From contig CALUPK010000078.1 of assembly GCA_944322575.1 (NCBI GenBank), positions 1 to 37,741 on the forward strand: 37,741 nucleotides of DNA. The letters run 5' to 3'. The translations under genes and the position numbers were made by a program. Shown piece by piece: positions 23,915-34,210 of the stretch. Source of the DNA: an uncultured Bacteroidales bacterium (lineage in GTDB: Bacteria > Bacteroidota > Bacteroidia > Bacteroidales > UBA932). The notes below the pieces were generated by a model that was not told the origin of the DNA, ran no database searches, and saw only the letters and a list, made by a program, of their open reading frames with translations. Numbering within the stretch: the stretch's first letter is position 1; each line of letters opens with the position of its first letter.

Positions 23915-25648
23915 TCAGAACAGCAGTTCCGCCTCCCCCGGCGCACACAGGTCGCAGATACCGCAGGGCCGGCACTGCTCCTGCCCGAAATAGGCGGAGA
24001 GGCGGCGGGAGCGGCAGGCGGACTGGGCGGCTGAACGGTCGCTGACCGGGGAGATGTAGGTGTACATGGCGTCGAGGCGCTCCTTGAAGAGGCGCTTGCG
24101 CTGCACGTAGTTCTTTTCTGACAGGTAGAGATTCTGAGGGGTAAGACGCTCTCCGGCAAAGCAGATGAGCGGGGAGCGGGCGCGGGGAATGTATCGGAGG
24201 ACTCCTGAGCGGGAAAGATTCAGGAGCTTGAGCTTTACCACCCGGACAGGCTGCTGGATGACGCGGGCGATGTAGTCCTCGTCGATGGATACCATGTGGG
24301 AGAACAGGCCGGGATAGATGCGCATGAGGGCCTTGACGAAGGTATCTAAGGACGGGTCCCGGAGCTGGATGCGGTAGAGATCGTCGCGGTTGACAGTGAA
24401 GGTGATGCGGGTCGGGTTGTCTATCTCGTCGGTGACGCTCCAGTAACCGGCGGTCTCGATGTACTTGATGGCGTTGTAGGCTGTGGCGGCATTGAGCCGG
24501 TAGCGGCGGACGAACTCCATGAGGTTGAACTTATATACGGCTCCGGCCCCGTCCTCGTAGGCGATATCGAAGAACTTGTACATCTTCTGGTAGATGTCCG
24601 CTATGTAGTCTAAGCCGGGGAATGTGGTCTGGTATATGGCCTCGAGCCGCTTGAGGTCCGACTTGTTCCACAGCAGCACCGCCCATGAGCGCAGCCCGTC
24701 ACGTCCGGCCCGGCCGGCCTCCTGGTAGTAGGACTCCACGGCCTCGGGCACGTCAAAGTGGCAGACGAACCGCACGTCCGGCTTGTCGATGCCCATGCCG
24801 AAGGCATTGGTGGCGGCGATTACGCGCAGCTCTCCCCTCTTCCACCGCTCCTGCACGGCGCTCCGCTCCTCCTTGCTCAGCCCCGCGTGATAGAACCCGG
24901 CATCCACCCCCTGCGACTGCAGGAATGCCGCGATGTCCCGCGTCGCCTTTCTCTCCCGGACATACACTATCCCCGTACCCTGCACGGCGCGGCAGACTGC
25001 AAGCAGGGCTCCGAACTTGTCTTCGGTCTTCCTTACTATATATGAGAGGTTGGGGCGCTCGAAGCCGGAGCAGATGATATTGTCCTTGGGAAAATGCAGT
25101 TTCTCCTCGATGTCCTTCGCAACTGACGGAGTGGCAGTGGCTGTCAGGGCGACCACCGGCACCCCGGGCAGCAGCTCCCGGATATCGGCTATCTGGAGGT
25201 AGTCCGGCCGGAAGTCGTAGCCCCACTGGGAGATGCAGTGCGCCTCGTCGACCACTAAGAAACTCACCTGCATCTTCTGCACCCTCTTCCGGAAAATCTC
25301 GGTGCGCAGGCGCTCGGGGGAGAGGTAGAGGAACTTGTAGTCGCCGTAGACGGCATTGTCGAGGGTGATGTCTATCTCCCTGCGGGTCATGCCGGAGTGG
25401 ACGGCGAGGGCCTTGATGCCGCGGGCGCGGAGATTCTGTACCTGGTCCTTAATCAAGGAGATAAGCGGAGACACGACGATGGCTATGCCCTCCCGCATCA
25501 TGGCCGGGAGCTGGAAGCACAGCGACTTTCCTCCTCCCGTCGGCAGGATGGCCAGCACGTCTTCTCCGGCTAAGGCGGAAGTGATTATATCTTCCTGCTT
25601 GGGACGGAATGACGTGTATCCCCAGTATTTTTTTAAAATTTCTAACAC
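23915..25648 (-). CDS. recQ: ATP-dependent DNA helicase RecQ
   Basis: This is a RecQ helicase of about 577 residues from a GTG at 25648 (translation starts (V)LEILKKYWGYTSFRPKQ). An in-frame ATG at 25705 would add 19 atypical residues. Motifs in order: 0 (FRPKQEDII), I (LAILPTGGGKSLCFQ), Ia (VVSPLISLIKDQVQNL), II (LVVDEAHCISQWGYDFRPDY), III (VALTATATPSVAKDI), IV-VI (GIVYVRERKAT, ATNAFGMGIDKPDVRFVCHF, YQEAGRAGRDGL). It has a RecQ-C winged-helix region, and the end carries zinc-binding-like cysteines (FGQEQCRPCGICDLC). There is no clear HRDC domain, as is usual for shorter Bacteroidota RecQ copies. It acts in recombination and repair. It is divergent from pckA. Confidence 0.93.
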   Translation of the reverse strand: MLEILKKYWGYTSFRPKQEDIITSALAGEDVLAILPTGGGKSLCFQLPAMMREGIAIVVSPLISLIKDQVQNLRARGIKALAVHSGMTRREIDITLDNAVYGDYKFLYLSPERLRTEIFRKRVQKMQVSFLVVDEAHCISQWGYDFRPDYLQIADIRELLPGVPVVALTATATPSVAKDIEEKLHFPKDNIICSGFERPNLSYIVRKTEDKFGALLAVCRAVQGTGIVYVRERKATRDIAAFLQSQGVDAGFYHAGLSKEERSAVQERWKRGELRVIAATNAFGMGIDKPDVRFVCHFDVPEAVESYYQEAGRAGRDGLRSWAVLLWNKSDLKRLEAIYQTTFPGLDYIADIYQKMYKFFDIAYEDGAGAVYKFNLMEFVRRYRLNAATAYNAIKYIETAGYWSVTDEIDNPTRITFTVNRDDLYRIQLRDPSLDTFVKALMRIYPGLFSHMVSIDEDYIARVIQQPVRVVKLKLLNLSRSGVLRYIPRARSPLICFAGERLTPQNLYLSEKNYVQRKRLFKERLDAMYTYISPVSDRSAAQSACRSRRLSAYFGQEQCRPCGICDLCAPGEAELLF

Positions 25649-25653
25649 AATGA

Positions 25654-25661
25654 CAAATATA
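25654..25661 (-). promoter_or_regulatory. recQ: -7 box (TATATTTG) directly before recQ
   Basis: Read on the minus strand, TATATTTG matches TAnnTTTG and ends 5 nt before the GTG chosen as recQ start. If active, the transcript would start at or almost at the start codon (leaderless). Otherwise the true promoter lies upstream and translation may begin at the ATG at 25705. Confidence 0.45.
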
Positions 25662-25756
25662 CACAATATTTTGGCAAAATATTTGCATACCGTGCGAGTG
25701 GACAATAATAATGTACGGATATTGATTATTTAAAATAAACTTAACAACGTAACACA

Positions 25757-27361
<1,605 letters not shown>

Positions 27362-27397
27362 TCGCGACAAAGTTTCTATTGTTTCATAAATCTTCAG

Positions 27398-27434
27398 GGA
27401 CCGCCCTTCCTCGGAAAGGTGGTCCTTGTTTTTT
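27398..27434 (+). terminator. Terminator after pckA
   Basis: GGACCGCC (27398-27405) pairs with GGTGGTCC (27418-27425, one G-T wobble) with an inner CTTCC/GGAAAG extension, and TTGTTTTTT follows. It lies 36 bp downstream of the pckA stop. Confidence 0.8.
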
Positions 27435-27447
27435 CCCTTAACTGAAA

Positions 27448-28500
27448 ATGAGACGCACGATGCATATCCTCCTTTACATCCTCGCCGCAGCAGCTGCCGC
27501 ATTCCTTATTTTCCTGATTATTGCTGCCATCACCGACTACCGCCCGGCCGAAAAAGAAACGCTGCGGGACCTCTCGGGCCTTTCCACAGGTACTTCTGCG
27601 GAGGTCCTCCCCGACTCTCTCTCTATTCTCTGCTGGAATATCGGATACGGGGGCCTCGGGGACGACATGGACTTCTTCTACGACGGAGGCACGCAGGTGC
27701 GCACCTCGCGGGAAAGGACCCGGGCCAATATAGAAGGTATCATCTCTGAAATCCGCCGCCACAGCCCCGACGTCATCCTCCTCCAGGAGGTGGACGAATG
27801 CTCGAGGCGGACCTACCGCATCAACGAGGTGGAGATGCTGCGCGGAGCCTTCCCCGACTATCACATTTTCCTTGGGTACAATTACAAATCCTTCTTCGTC
27901 CCCATCCCCTTGAAGGCACCCATGGGACGGGTCGCGAGCGGAGTGGTCCTGATGTCCCGCATCGCCCCGGAGGAAGTGATCAGGTGGCAATACCCCTCCC
28001 GCTTCCCCTGGCCCGTGAGCATGTTCAATCTCAAGCGGTGCCTGCTCACAGCCACATTCCGTCTTGCGGACGGCAGCAGCATAGTCATAGGAAACACTCA
28101 CAACACTGCATACGACACCGGCAGCATGCGCACTGCGGAGACAGGATTCCTCGGGGAGATGACCGGCAGGCTCCATTCTGAGGGCACGCCGTTTATTATC
28201 GGCGGTGACTGGAACCAGTTCCCGCCCGACTACGCCCCATCTGCCGCTGAAGCCTCCGACCCGCATTTTACCACTGTGGCCATCGACACATCCCTTCTCC
28301 GCGGTACCGGGCGCATCGTATGGGACCCCTCGGTCAAGACGCTCCGCCACCTCAATACTGTCTACGGCCCTGAATCGGTACTTACGGTCACAGACTATTT
28401 CTACATGTCCCACGACATCAAGGTGGATACCGTGAATGTCTATGACTTGCGGTTCCGCTATTCAGACCATCAGCCGGTAATGCTCAAGGTGAGACTCTGA
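27448..28500 (+). CDS. Endonuclease/exonuclease/phosphatase-fold membrane-anchored protein
   Basis: This 350-residue protein has an N-terminal membrane helix (ILLYILAAAAAAFLIFLIIA), so the catalytic domain is anchored to the inner membrane. EEP motifs in order: LSILCWNIGYGGLG (N), VILLQEVDECSRR (metal-binding E), VIGNTHNTA (the usual H replaced by NTHN), FIIGGDWNQFPPDY (D-x-N) and RYSDHQPVMLKV (the catalytic SDH). All key residues appear present, so it is probably an active phosphodiesterase or phosphatase of unknown substrate. The start could be the ATG at 27448 or at 27460. It lies 13 bp after the pckA terminator and is convergent with pheT; the 47-bp gap (28501-28547) has only a small A+T-rich palindrome. 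Confidence 0.88.
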   Translation: MRRTMHILLYILAAAAAAFLIFLIIAAITDYRPAEKETLRDLSGLSTGTSAEVLPDSLSILCWNIGYGGLGDDMDFFYDGGTQVRTSRERTRANIEGIISEIRRHSPDVILLQEVDECSRRTYRINEVEMLRGAFPDYHIFLGYNYKSFFVPIPLKAPMGRVASGVVLMSRIAPEEVIRWQYPSRFPWPVSMFNLKRCLLTATFRLADGSSIVIGNTHNTAYDTGSMRTAETGFLGEMTGRLHSEGTPFIIGGDWNQFPPDYAPSAAEASDPHFTTVAIDTSLLRGTGRIVWDPSVKTLRHLNTVYGPESVLTVTDYFYMSHDIKVDTVNVYDLRFRYSDHQPVMLKVRL

Positions 28501-28547
28501 GCACTGCCGGCTGATGTCAGCTCTATCCTATATTATATAGACTGCCC

Positions 28548-31013
28548 TTAACGGAGAACTGCTCCGAACTGCTTGGAGAAGGTATCGAGGATGCGTCCTA
28601 CCACCTGTTCTACATATTTGTCGGTAAGGGTCTTGTCGTAGTCCTGGAATGTCAGGCTTATAGCGTACTGCTTCTTGCCTTCGGGTATCTTGTCTCCGCG
28701 GTAGACATCGAAGAGCACCACTTTGCGCAGGATCTTCTTCTCGGCCGTGAAAGCAGCCTTGCGGATATCGGCAAAAGTCACATTCTCGTCCAAAAGCAGG
28801 GCCAGGTCTCTCTTGACCTCGGGATACTGAGAAAGCTCGCGGTACTGCACTTTACTCTTGAGGTAATGCTTTACGAGCAGACTCCAGTTTATCTCTGCCG
28901 CGTACACTGGCAGCTTGATGTCGAACTGGCGCAGACGGGCCGGCGAGACTGTTCCGAACATGACGAGTGTCTTGCCGGATGCAGGGATTCTGTATGTCAG
29001 ACCCTCAGAGAAGAGGTCCGAGGGAGCCGCCTCGCAGTCGAGACTGTAAAGGTTTACTCCCAACCGCTGCAGGAGCAGTTCTACATAACCCTTCAGGGCA
29101 AAGAAGTTGCCGGCCTCCACTGCATTTCTCCAGTAATGCGAGCCCTTGCCGGTGATGAACATCGACAGATGCATCTGTTCACTGTAGGAGGCGAGGTTAT
29201 TGACCGGATCGCTCTCGCCCTTAGGCTCATAGCGGTAGACATTGCCCATCTCGAAGAGTTTCAGGTCGGTGGACTGACGGTTGAGATTGTAGGCGATGAC
29301 CTCGAGACCGCTGAAAAGCAGGGTCTGGCGCATGGCATTGAGGTCGGAGCTCAGAGGGTTGATGACCATAGGCAGATTGGCCTTGGGATAGGTCTTCAGC
29401 CCGGTATAGTAGTCGGCCTTGGTCAGGGAATTGTTCATGCACTCCATGAAGCCGTTGGCTGCGAGGAGATCGCAGGCCTTGACCCTCACTGTCTCGGGGT
29501 CGGGATTCGGAGTATTGTCATAGGACGATATGATACGGTCGGGCAGCTCCACGTTGTCATATCCGTAGATGCGGAGTACTTCCTCCACTACATCACACTC
29601 ACGGTATACATCCACTTTATAAGAAGGCACTGTCACCTCTGCCCCACGGTCATCTGAAGAGATTATTCCGAAATCCATGTAACGCAGAATCTTGAGAATA
29701 GTCTCCGATCCTATTTTCTTACCGATCAGACCTTCCATCCTGGCAAAATCCAACTGTACCCGCTTGCGTTCCATCTTCTCCGGGTAGTCCTCACGCACAC
29801 ATCCCACCACCCTTGCACCGGCAAGCTCCTGCATAAGGAGGGCGGCCCGGCGTGCAGCGTAGGGTATGATTTCAGGATCTGCTCCGCGCTCATAGCGGAA
29901 CGATGCGTCTGTCTTAATTCCCAACCGCTTGGATGTCTTTCGGATAGACGTGGGGTTGAAATATGCACTCTCTAAGAAGACTGTATCCGTCGATTCTGTG
30001 ATACCGGACTCCATGCCGCCGAATACTCCGGCTATGCACATGGGCTTCTCGGTATTGCATATCATCAGGTCCTGAGCCGACAGAGTATGCTCCGCGCCGT
30101 CAAGGGTTACGAACTTGTCACCTTCTGCAGCGCGGCGCACTACCACCTTGCCTCCTGTGATCTTCGAAGCGTCGAAGGCATGGAGCGGCTGTCCTACCTC
30201 CATGAGGATGAAGTTGGTAATATCCACTACGTTGTTGATAGGTCTGAGACCCACTGCCAGCAGTTTTTTCTGCAGCCACTCGGGTGAAGGCGCTATCTTG
30301 ACACCGGCAAGAGTTATACCCATATAGCGGGGTGCTCCGTCATGACTGAGCACTTCCACGGGGATAGACTCACCCTCCCCCTCACGGAAATCCGAGACAT
30401 CAGGAAGGGTCAGCTCTCCTCCGAGGCCATTAAGACGAAGCCAGGCCGAGAGATCCCTTGCGACTCCGATATGCGAGGCACCGTCCACTCTGTTGGGGGT
30501 AAGGCCTATGGAAAATATCGTATCCGTACCGAGGTGGAGGTAATCCTTTGCTTTGGTACCCACTTCCGCATCCGGCTCGAGCACCATGATTCCGTCATGT
30601 GATGTACCTATACCGAGCTCATCTTCCGCACAGATCATGCCGAAAGACTCCACTCCGCGGATTTTGGACTTCTTGATTTTGAAGACAGTACCGTCGGGAG
30701 CCGGCAGGGCTGTACCGACAGTAGCGAGCAGCACTTTCTGTCCTGCGGCCACATTCGGTGCTCCGCAGACTACCTGAAGGAGCTCGCCGTCCACTGCCGC
30801 ACGCACTTTTGTTATATTGAGATGGTCCGAGTCCGGATGAGGATAACACTCCACCACCTCAGCCACCACCACTCCTTCCAGACCTCCGGGAATATCTTCC
30901 ACTGTACTGATTTCCTCTACTTCCAGTCCGATGAAAGTCAGAATCTGGGCAACTCTCTCTGGCGAGAGATCGAAAGAGACATACTCTTTCAGCCAATTAT
31001 AAGAAATATTCAT
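28548..31013 (-). CDS. pheT: Phenylalanine-tRNA ligase beta subunit
   Basis: This 821-residue protein is of normal bacterial PheT length. The start MNISYNWLKEYVSFDLSPER is the family signature. Next come the EMAP-type tRNA-binding domain (VVVAEVVECYPHPDSDHLNI), the B3/B4 editing domain (about 210-390, including RRAAEGDKFVTLDG and MCIAGVFGGMESGITE), the B5 domain (about 400-475), the core (VVEEVLRIYGYDNVELPDRI) and the C-terminal FDX-ACB anticodon-binding domain (YPEVKRDLALLLDE to the end). It is the third gene of a wzz-ftsY-pheT unit, 17 bp after ftsY. The alpha subunit gene pheS is not in the window, so the two subunits are encoded apart. Confidence 0.97.
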   Translation of the reverse strand: MNISYNWLKEYVSFDLSPERVAQILTFIGLEVEEISTVEDIPGGLEGVVVAEVVECYPHPDSDHLNITKVRAAVDGELLQVVCGAPNVAAGQKVLLATVGTALPAPDGTVFKIKKSKIRGVESFGMICAEDELGIGTSHDGIMVLEPDAEVGTKAKDYLHLGTDTIFSIGLTPNRVDGASHIGVARDLSAWLRLNGLGGELTLPDVSDFREGEGESIPVEVLSHDGAPRYMGITLAGVKIAPSPEWLQKKLLAVGLRPINNVVDITNFILMEVGQPLHAFDASKITGGKVVVRRAAEGDKFVTLDGAEHTLSAQDLMICNTEKPMCIAGVFGGMESGITESTDTVFLESAYFNPTSIRKTSKRLGIKTDASFRYERGADPEIIPYAARRAALLMQELAGARVVGCVREDYPEKMERKRVQLDFARMEGLIGKKIGSETILKILRYMDFGIISSDDRGAEVTVPSYKVDVYRECDVVEEVLRIYGYDNVELPDRIISSYDNTPNPDPETVRVKACDLLAANGFMECMNNSLTKADYYTGLKTYPKANLPMVINPLSSDLNAMRQTLLFSGLEVIAYNLNRQSTDLKLFEMGNVYRYEPKGESDPVNNLASYSEQMHLSMFITGKGSHYWRNAVEAGNFFALKGYVELLLQRLGVNLYSLDCEAAPSDLFSEGLTYRIPASGKTLVMFGTVSPARLRQFDIKLPVYAAEINWSLLVKHYLKSKVQYRELSQYPEVKRDLALLLDENVTFADIRKAAFTAEKKILRKVVLFDVYRGDKIPEGKKQYAISLTFQDYDKTLTDKYVEQVVGRILDTFSKQFGAVLR

Positions 31014-31030
31014 ATCTCTGAAAACTTGAA

Positions 31031-31957
31031 CTAATCGAATAATGAGTCTACAAATGCCTTTTTGTCGAATATCTGAAGGTCTTCGATACCTTCACCGACA
31101 CCGATAAACTTGACGGGGATATTGAACTGGTCGGCAATGCCGAGCACCACTCCACCCTTGGCCGTACCGTCGAGCTTTGTCACTGCGAGCGCTGTCACGT
31201 CAGTAGCCTTGGTGAACTCCCGCGCCTGTATAAAAGCATTCTGGCCTGTCGAACCGTCCAGGACGAGCAGGACTTCGTGGGGTGCGTCAGGGATGACCTT
31301 GCGCATGACATTGCGGATCTTGGTCAACTCGTTCATAAGGTTGATCTTGTTGTGCAGACGACCGGCTGTATCTATCAGAACCACATCGATATCCTGAGCT
31401 ACCGCAGACTTCACGGTATCATACGCGACAGACGCAGGATCAGCGCCCATCTTCTGTTTGACGATGGGCACTCCGGCCCTCTCGCTCCATATTACGAGCT
31501 GGTCCACTGCGGCTGCCCTGAATGTGTCGGCGGCTCCGAGCATCACTTTCTTGCCGGAGGCCTTAAGATTGGATGCCAACTTTCCGATAGTGGTGGTCTT
31601 GCCCACTCCATTGACCCCCACAACCATTATCACATACGGCTTCTTCGTGAAATCAAACACCGGCGCATCCTCCTTTCCTTCCACTTCCATGAGAGACATC
31701 ATCTCCTCCTTGAGGATATAATAAAGTTCTGCCGTATTCATATATTTGTCTCGGGCTACCCTCTCTTCGAGCATGTCGATGATCTTGAGAGTGGTATCCA
31801 CTCCTACATCGGAGGCTATCAGCGCATCCTCGATACCGTCGAGCACATCATCGTCTACCTTGGACTTACCGGCGACAGCACGCGAGATCTTATCGAACAG
31901 ACCTTTTTTTGTCTTTTCGAGCCCTTTGTCCAAATTCTGTTTCCTGAACCAAGACAT
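31031..31957 (-). CDS. ftsY: Signal recognition particle receptor FtsY
   Basis: This protein has 308 residues from the ATG at 31957 (MSWFRKQNLDKGLEKTKKGL). The longer open frame to 32029 reads into wzz and is not coding. It is a short FtsY without the acidic A domain, as is normal in Bacteroidota. N domain: ISRAVAGKSKVDDDVLDGIE. G domain: G1 MVVGVNGVGKTTTIGKLA, G2 ADTFRAAAVDQL, G3 VVLIDTAGRLHNKINLMNEL, G4 AVTKLDGTAKGG, and the closing GVGEGIEDLQIFD. It docks ribosome-SRP complexes at the inner membrane. Its start codon overlaps the wzz stop by one base (TAATG), so it is translationally coupled to a polysaccharide chain-length gene. Confidence 0.96.
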   Translation of the reverse strand: MSWFRKQNLDKGLEKTKKGLFDKISRAVAGKSKVDDDVLDGIEDALIASDVGVDTTLKIIDMLEERVARDKYMNTAELYYILKEEMMSLMEVEGKEDAPVFDFTKKPYVIMVVGVNGVGKTTTIGKLASNLKASGKKVMLGAADTFRAAAVDQLVIWSERAGVPIVKQKMGADPASVAYDTVKSAVAQDIDVVLIDTAGRLHNKINLMNELTKIRNVMRKVIPDAPHEVLLVLDGSTGQNAFIQAREFTKATDVTALAVTKLDGTAKGGVVLGIADQFNIPVKFIGVGEGIEDLQIFDKKAFVDSLFD

Positions 31958-33150
31958 TACGCAACTACCTCCTCTTTGCCCTCGGCCTCCATCCTCTCTT
32001 CCTCTTCTGTCTTCCAACGGCGGGGCCATGACGATCCCTGATGCTTGATAAAATCAAAACCGAATACCGAAGCGCAGCCCAGGCATCCTCCCAAGAATGT
32101 AAAGGCTATGAGGATAATCGCACGCTTAGGCTTGGATTTCTCAAACGGTACTACGACAGGCTGTACCACTGAGAGGACTGGGGTGTCTTCCTTGACCTGC
32201 AGCTCGACCTGAGTCTTCTGACGGGCCAGTTCGGTGTAGATAGTATTGGCCAGCTCATATTCTCTCTCCAAGCGTTCCTGAGCGATCTGGGAAGTGGCTG
32301 TAGTGAGCATCCTGTTTGCATCGCGGAAACTTGCAAGCTCTTTCTGCTTTTCCTCGAAATCGGCCTTGGCCTCCGCAAAGCGGTCATTGACGAAGTCAAG
32401 TGTAGCCTTTGCCTTCTCTATCTTGTACTCTGTGATATACTTCTCGAGCAGATTGAACGCGGCTGTAGCGACTTCGGCTGCCGCCACCGGCTCGGGCATA
32501 CTGGCTGACAGCTCCACATAACCGTCCTTGTCATTGATGGTTATCGACACCAAGTTTGTCAATACTTGCTTGCAGGCGTACTCCTTTTCTGTAAATACCG
32601 GCAGGGGACCGTCTGCCGCTGCAGAATCTGCCTCCTCCTTGTTGCTGCCCTTGATAGCCTTAATTATGACTCCTGGCAGACCGAGCGTGTATTTCTTGAC
32701 TGTTCCGAAGAATGTAGGCTTGTTGTAATCCTCATTGGTATAATAGTCGAACAGTGTAACCTTTTCCGGCCACTCCTCGAACTTTATGGGGGTGTACATC
32801 AGTTCCTTGATGAAGTCTACGTTGGACAGCAGCTGAGGATAGATGGCCGGCGAAAGCGACTCTCCTCCTCCCACCTGACCGAGATTGATTCCGGCCAACG
32901 ATGCTAAGGACGACATTGACGAACTTACACCCTGCCGTGATGTCTGGGGGACAAAAACCGTAGTTGCAGTATACTCCTTCTTGGAGAACAGTGCGATCAT
33001 AAGTCCCAGCACCATAAATGCCAAAGTAACGTAAATCACAAACATTCGCTTCTTCCACAACCGCTTGATCAGTGCTATAAGGTCGATTTCCTGCTCCTGC
33101 ACATCCGCGGTCTGAGCCTGAGGCTCCTGATTATTCTGCTGTTCTGACAT
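31957..33150 (-). CDS. wzz: Wzz-type polysaccharide chain-length determinant
   Basis: This 397-residue protein has an N-terminal Gln-rich cytosolic tail, then EIDLIALIKRLWKKRMFVIY leading into TM1 (VTLAFMVLGLMIALF). The periplasmic part begins with YTATTVFVPQTSRQG, followed by long coiled-coil helices (about 255-325, ATLDFVNDRFAEAKADFEEK). The Pro-rich VQPVVVPFEKSKPKRAIIL then enters TM2, and a short basic/acidic tail ends the protein. This is the Wzz/FepE co-polymerase layout without a tyrosine-kinase domain. It would set chain length for the Wzx/Wzy polymer, but lies 10 kb from that locus and belongs to the stable chromosomal part. A TAnnTTTG promoter box lies 56 bp upstream (33206-33213). 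Confidence 0.93.
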   Translation of the reverse strand: MSEQQNNQEPQAQTADVQEQEIDLIALIKRLWKKRMFVIYVTLAFMVLGLMIALFSKKEYTATTVFVPQTSRQGVSSSMSSLASLAGINLGQVGGGESLSPAIYPQLLSNVDFIKELMYTPIKFEEWPEKVTLFDYYTNEDYNKPTFFGTVKKYTLGLPGVIIKAIKGSNKEEADSAAADGPLPVFTEKEYACKQVLTNLVSITINDKDGYVELSASMPEPVAAAEVATAAFNLLEKYITEYKIEKAKATLDFVNDRFAEAKADFEEKQKELASFRDANRMLTTATSQIAQERLEREYELANTIYTELARQKTQVELQVKEDTPVLSVVQPVVVPFEKSKPKRAIILIAFTFLGGCLGCASVFGFDFIKHQGSSWPRRWKTEEEERMEAEGKEEVVA

Positions 33151-33205
33151 ATTTTATTCTGTTATAAACATAATCTGCAAAAATATGAAATAGGTTACTA
33201 TTATC

Positions 33206-33213
33206 CAAATATA
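33206..33213 (-). promoter_or_regulatory. -7 box (TATATTTG) for wzz-ftsY-pheT
   Basis: On the minus strand TATATTTG lies 55 bp before the wzz ATG, giving a leader of about 45-50 nt. It is divergent from, and only 10 bp away from, the box for the permease gene (33224-33231), so the two promoters overlap back to back. Confidence 0.65.
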
Positions 33214-33223
33214 AAGAATTAAC

Positions 33224-33231
33224 TAAATTTG
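33224..33231 (+). promoter_or_regulatory. -7 box (TAAATTTG) for the DMT permease gene
   Basis: TAAATTTG matches TAnnTTTG and lies 26 bp before the ATG at 33258. No clear -33 element is seen. It is arranged back to back with the wzz promoter box. Confidence 0.6.
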
Positions 33232-33257
33232 CATTCTATGACATCAGTCACCACAAT

Positions 33258-34187
33258 ATGAACACAAAGACCAAAGGATATATTTTAGGCACCGTCGCAG
33301 CTGCCACCTACGGGATGAATCCGCTGTTTGCCCTACCACTCTACAATGGCGGGATGAATCCCGAATCAGTACTGTTTTTCAGATATTTGATGGCCATTCC
33401 GATATTGGCCCTGATGATTCATGCACGCGGAAGGTCCTTCAGAGTCAACCGCAGGGAGGCACTGACGCTGATCGGCATGGGTCTTCTCGTTGCCGTCTCT
33501 TCCCTGACACTGTTCCAGAGCTACAACTTCATGGAGGCAGGTATAGCCTCGACCATACTCTTCGTATACCCCATCATGGTGGCTCTGATCATGTCCCTTA
33601 TTTTCAAAGAGAAGCTCAGTCTTCAGACCGGCATCTGCCTGCTGATGGCCCTCGGGGGCATCGCTATGCTTTACAAGGGCGGAGACGGAACTACCCTAAG
33701 TCTCACAGGCACCATCCTCGCCCTCTTATCAGCCCTTACGTACGCCATATATATTGTAGGTATAAACCAGAGCACTCTCAAGAATACAGCTACCCTTACT
33801 GTCACCTTCTACGTACTGGTGTTCGGTGTTTCCCTGTTCATCATCCGCCTGCTCACCGGTGTCGAACTGACCATCCCGTCTAAATGGTACCTGTGGGCCA
33901 ATCTGCTGGCTTTGGCCATCTTTCCCACAGCCATCTCGTTTCTCTGCACCACCAGCGCTATACAGTACATAGGCTCCACTCCCACCGCCATCCTCGGAGC
34001 TCTCGAGCCCGTAACTGCCATAATATTTGGAATCACTGTATTCGGAGAGCGGATTACTCCCCGGGAAGCCATGGGAATAGCTCTTATCCTCATCGCCGTC
34101 ACTTTTGTAATTGCCGGAGGCAGCATCACACTCTACATGACCCGCTTCCGTAAAATGTTTCCTAAACTCCCACGCCACCATAAATAA
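33258..34187 (+). CDS. EamA/DMT-superfamily permease
   Basis: This 309-residue protein has about ten hydrophobic helices in two EamA repeats. The first begins KGYILGTVAAATYGMNPLFA and ends with the conserved proline-glycine style IFKEKLSLQTGICLLMALGG (about 115-135). The second begins TLSLTGTILALLSALTYAIY and includes GSTPTAILGALEPVTAIIFG followed by ITVFGERITPREAMGIALIL. LEPV-A and GE---PRE are hallmark residues of the family. It transports a small metabolite of unknown identity across the inner membrane. The GH89 gene follows 23 bp downstream and may be co-transcribed, but no functional link is evident. Confidence 0.92.
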   Translation: MNTKTKGYILGTVAAATYGMNPLFALPLYNGGMNPESVLFFRYLMAIPILALMIHARGRSFRVNRREALTLIGMGLLVAVSSLTLFQSYNFMEAGIASTILFVYPIMVALIMSLIFKEKLSLQTGICLLMALGGIAMLYKGGDGTTLSLTGTILALLSALTYAIYIVGINQSTLKNTATLTVTFYVLVFGVSLFIIRLLTGVELTIPSKWYLWANLLALAIFPTAISFLCTTSAIQYIGSTPTAILGALEPVTAIIFGITVFGERITPREAMGIALILIAVTFVIAGGSITLYMTRFRKMFPKLPRHHK

Positions 34188-34210
34188 CAACAGCCATAAT
34201 TTTTCAGCCT

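Noticed and set aside
27394-28413. A 339-codon minus-strand frame opposite the EEP-fold gene
   Set aside because: Shadow of a G+C-rich gene whose plus-strand product has all EEP motifs; the reverse product has none.
31958-32029. Longer N-terminus for FtsY
   Set aside because: The extra 24 codons are Gly/Arg-rich reverse-frame sequence of wzz; MSWF at 31957 is the family-like start and gives a TAATG coupling.
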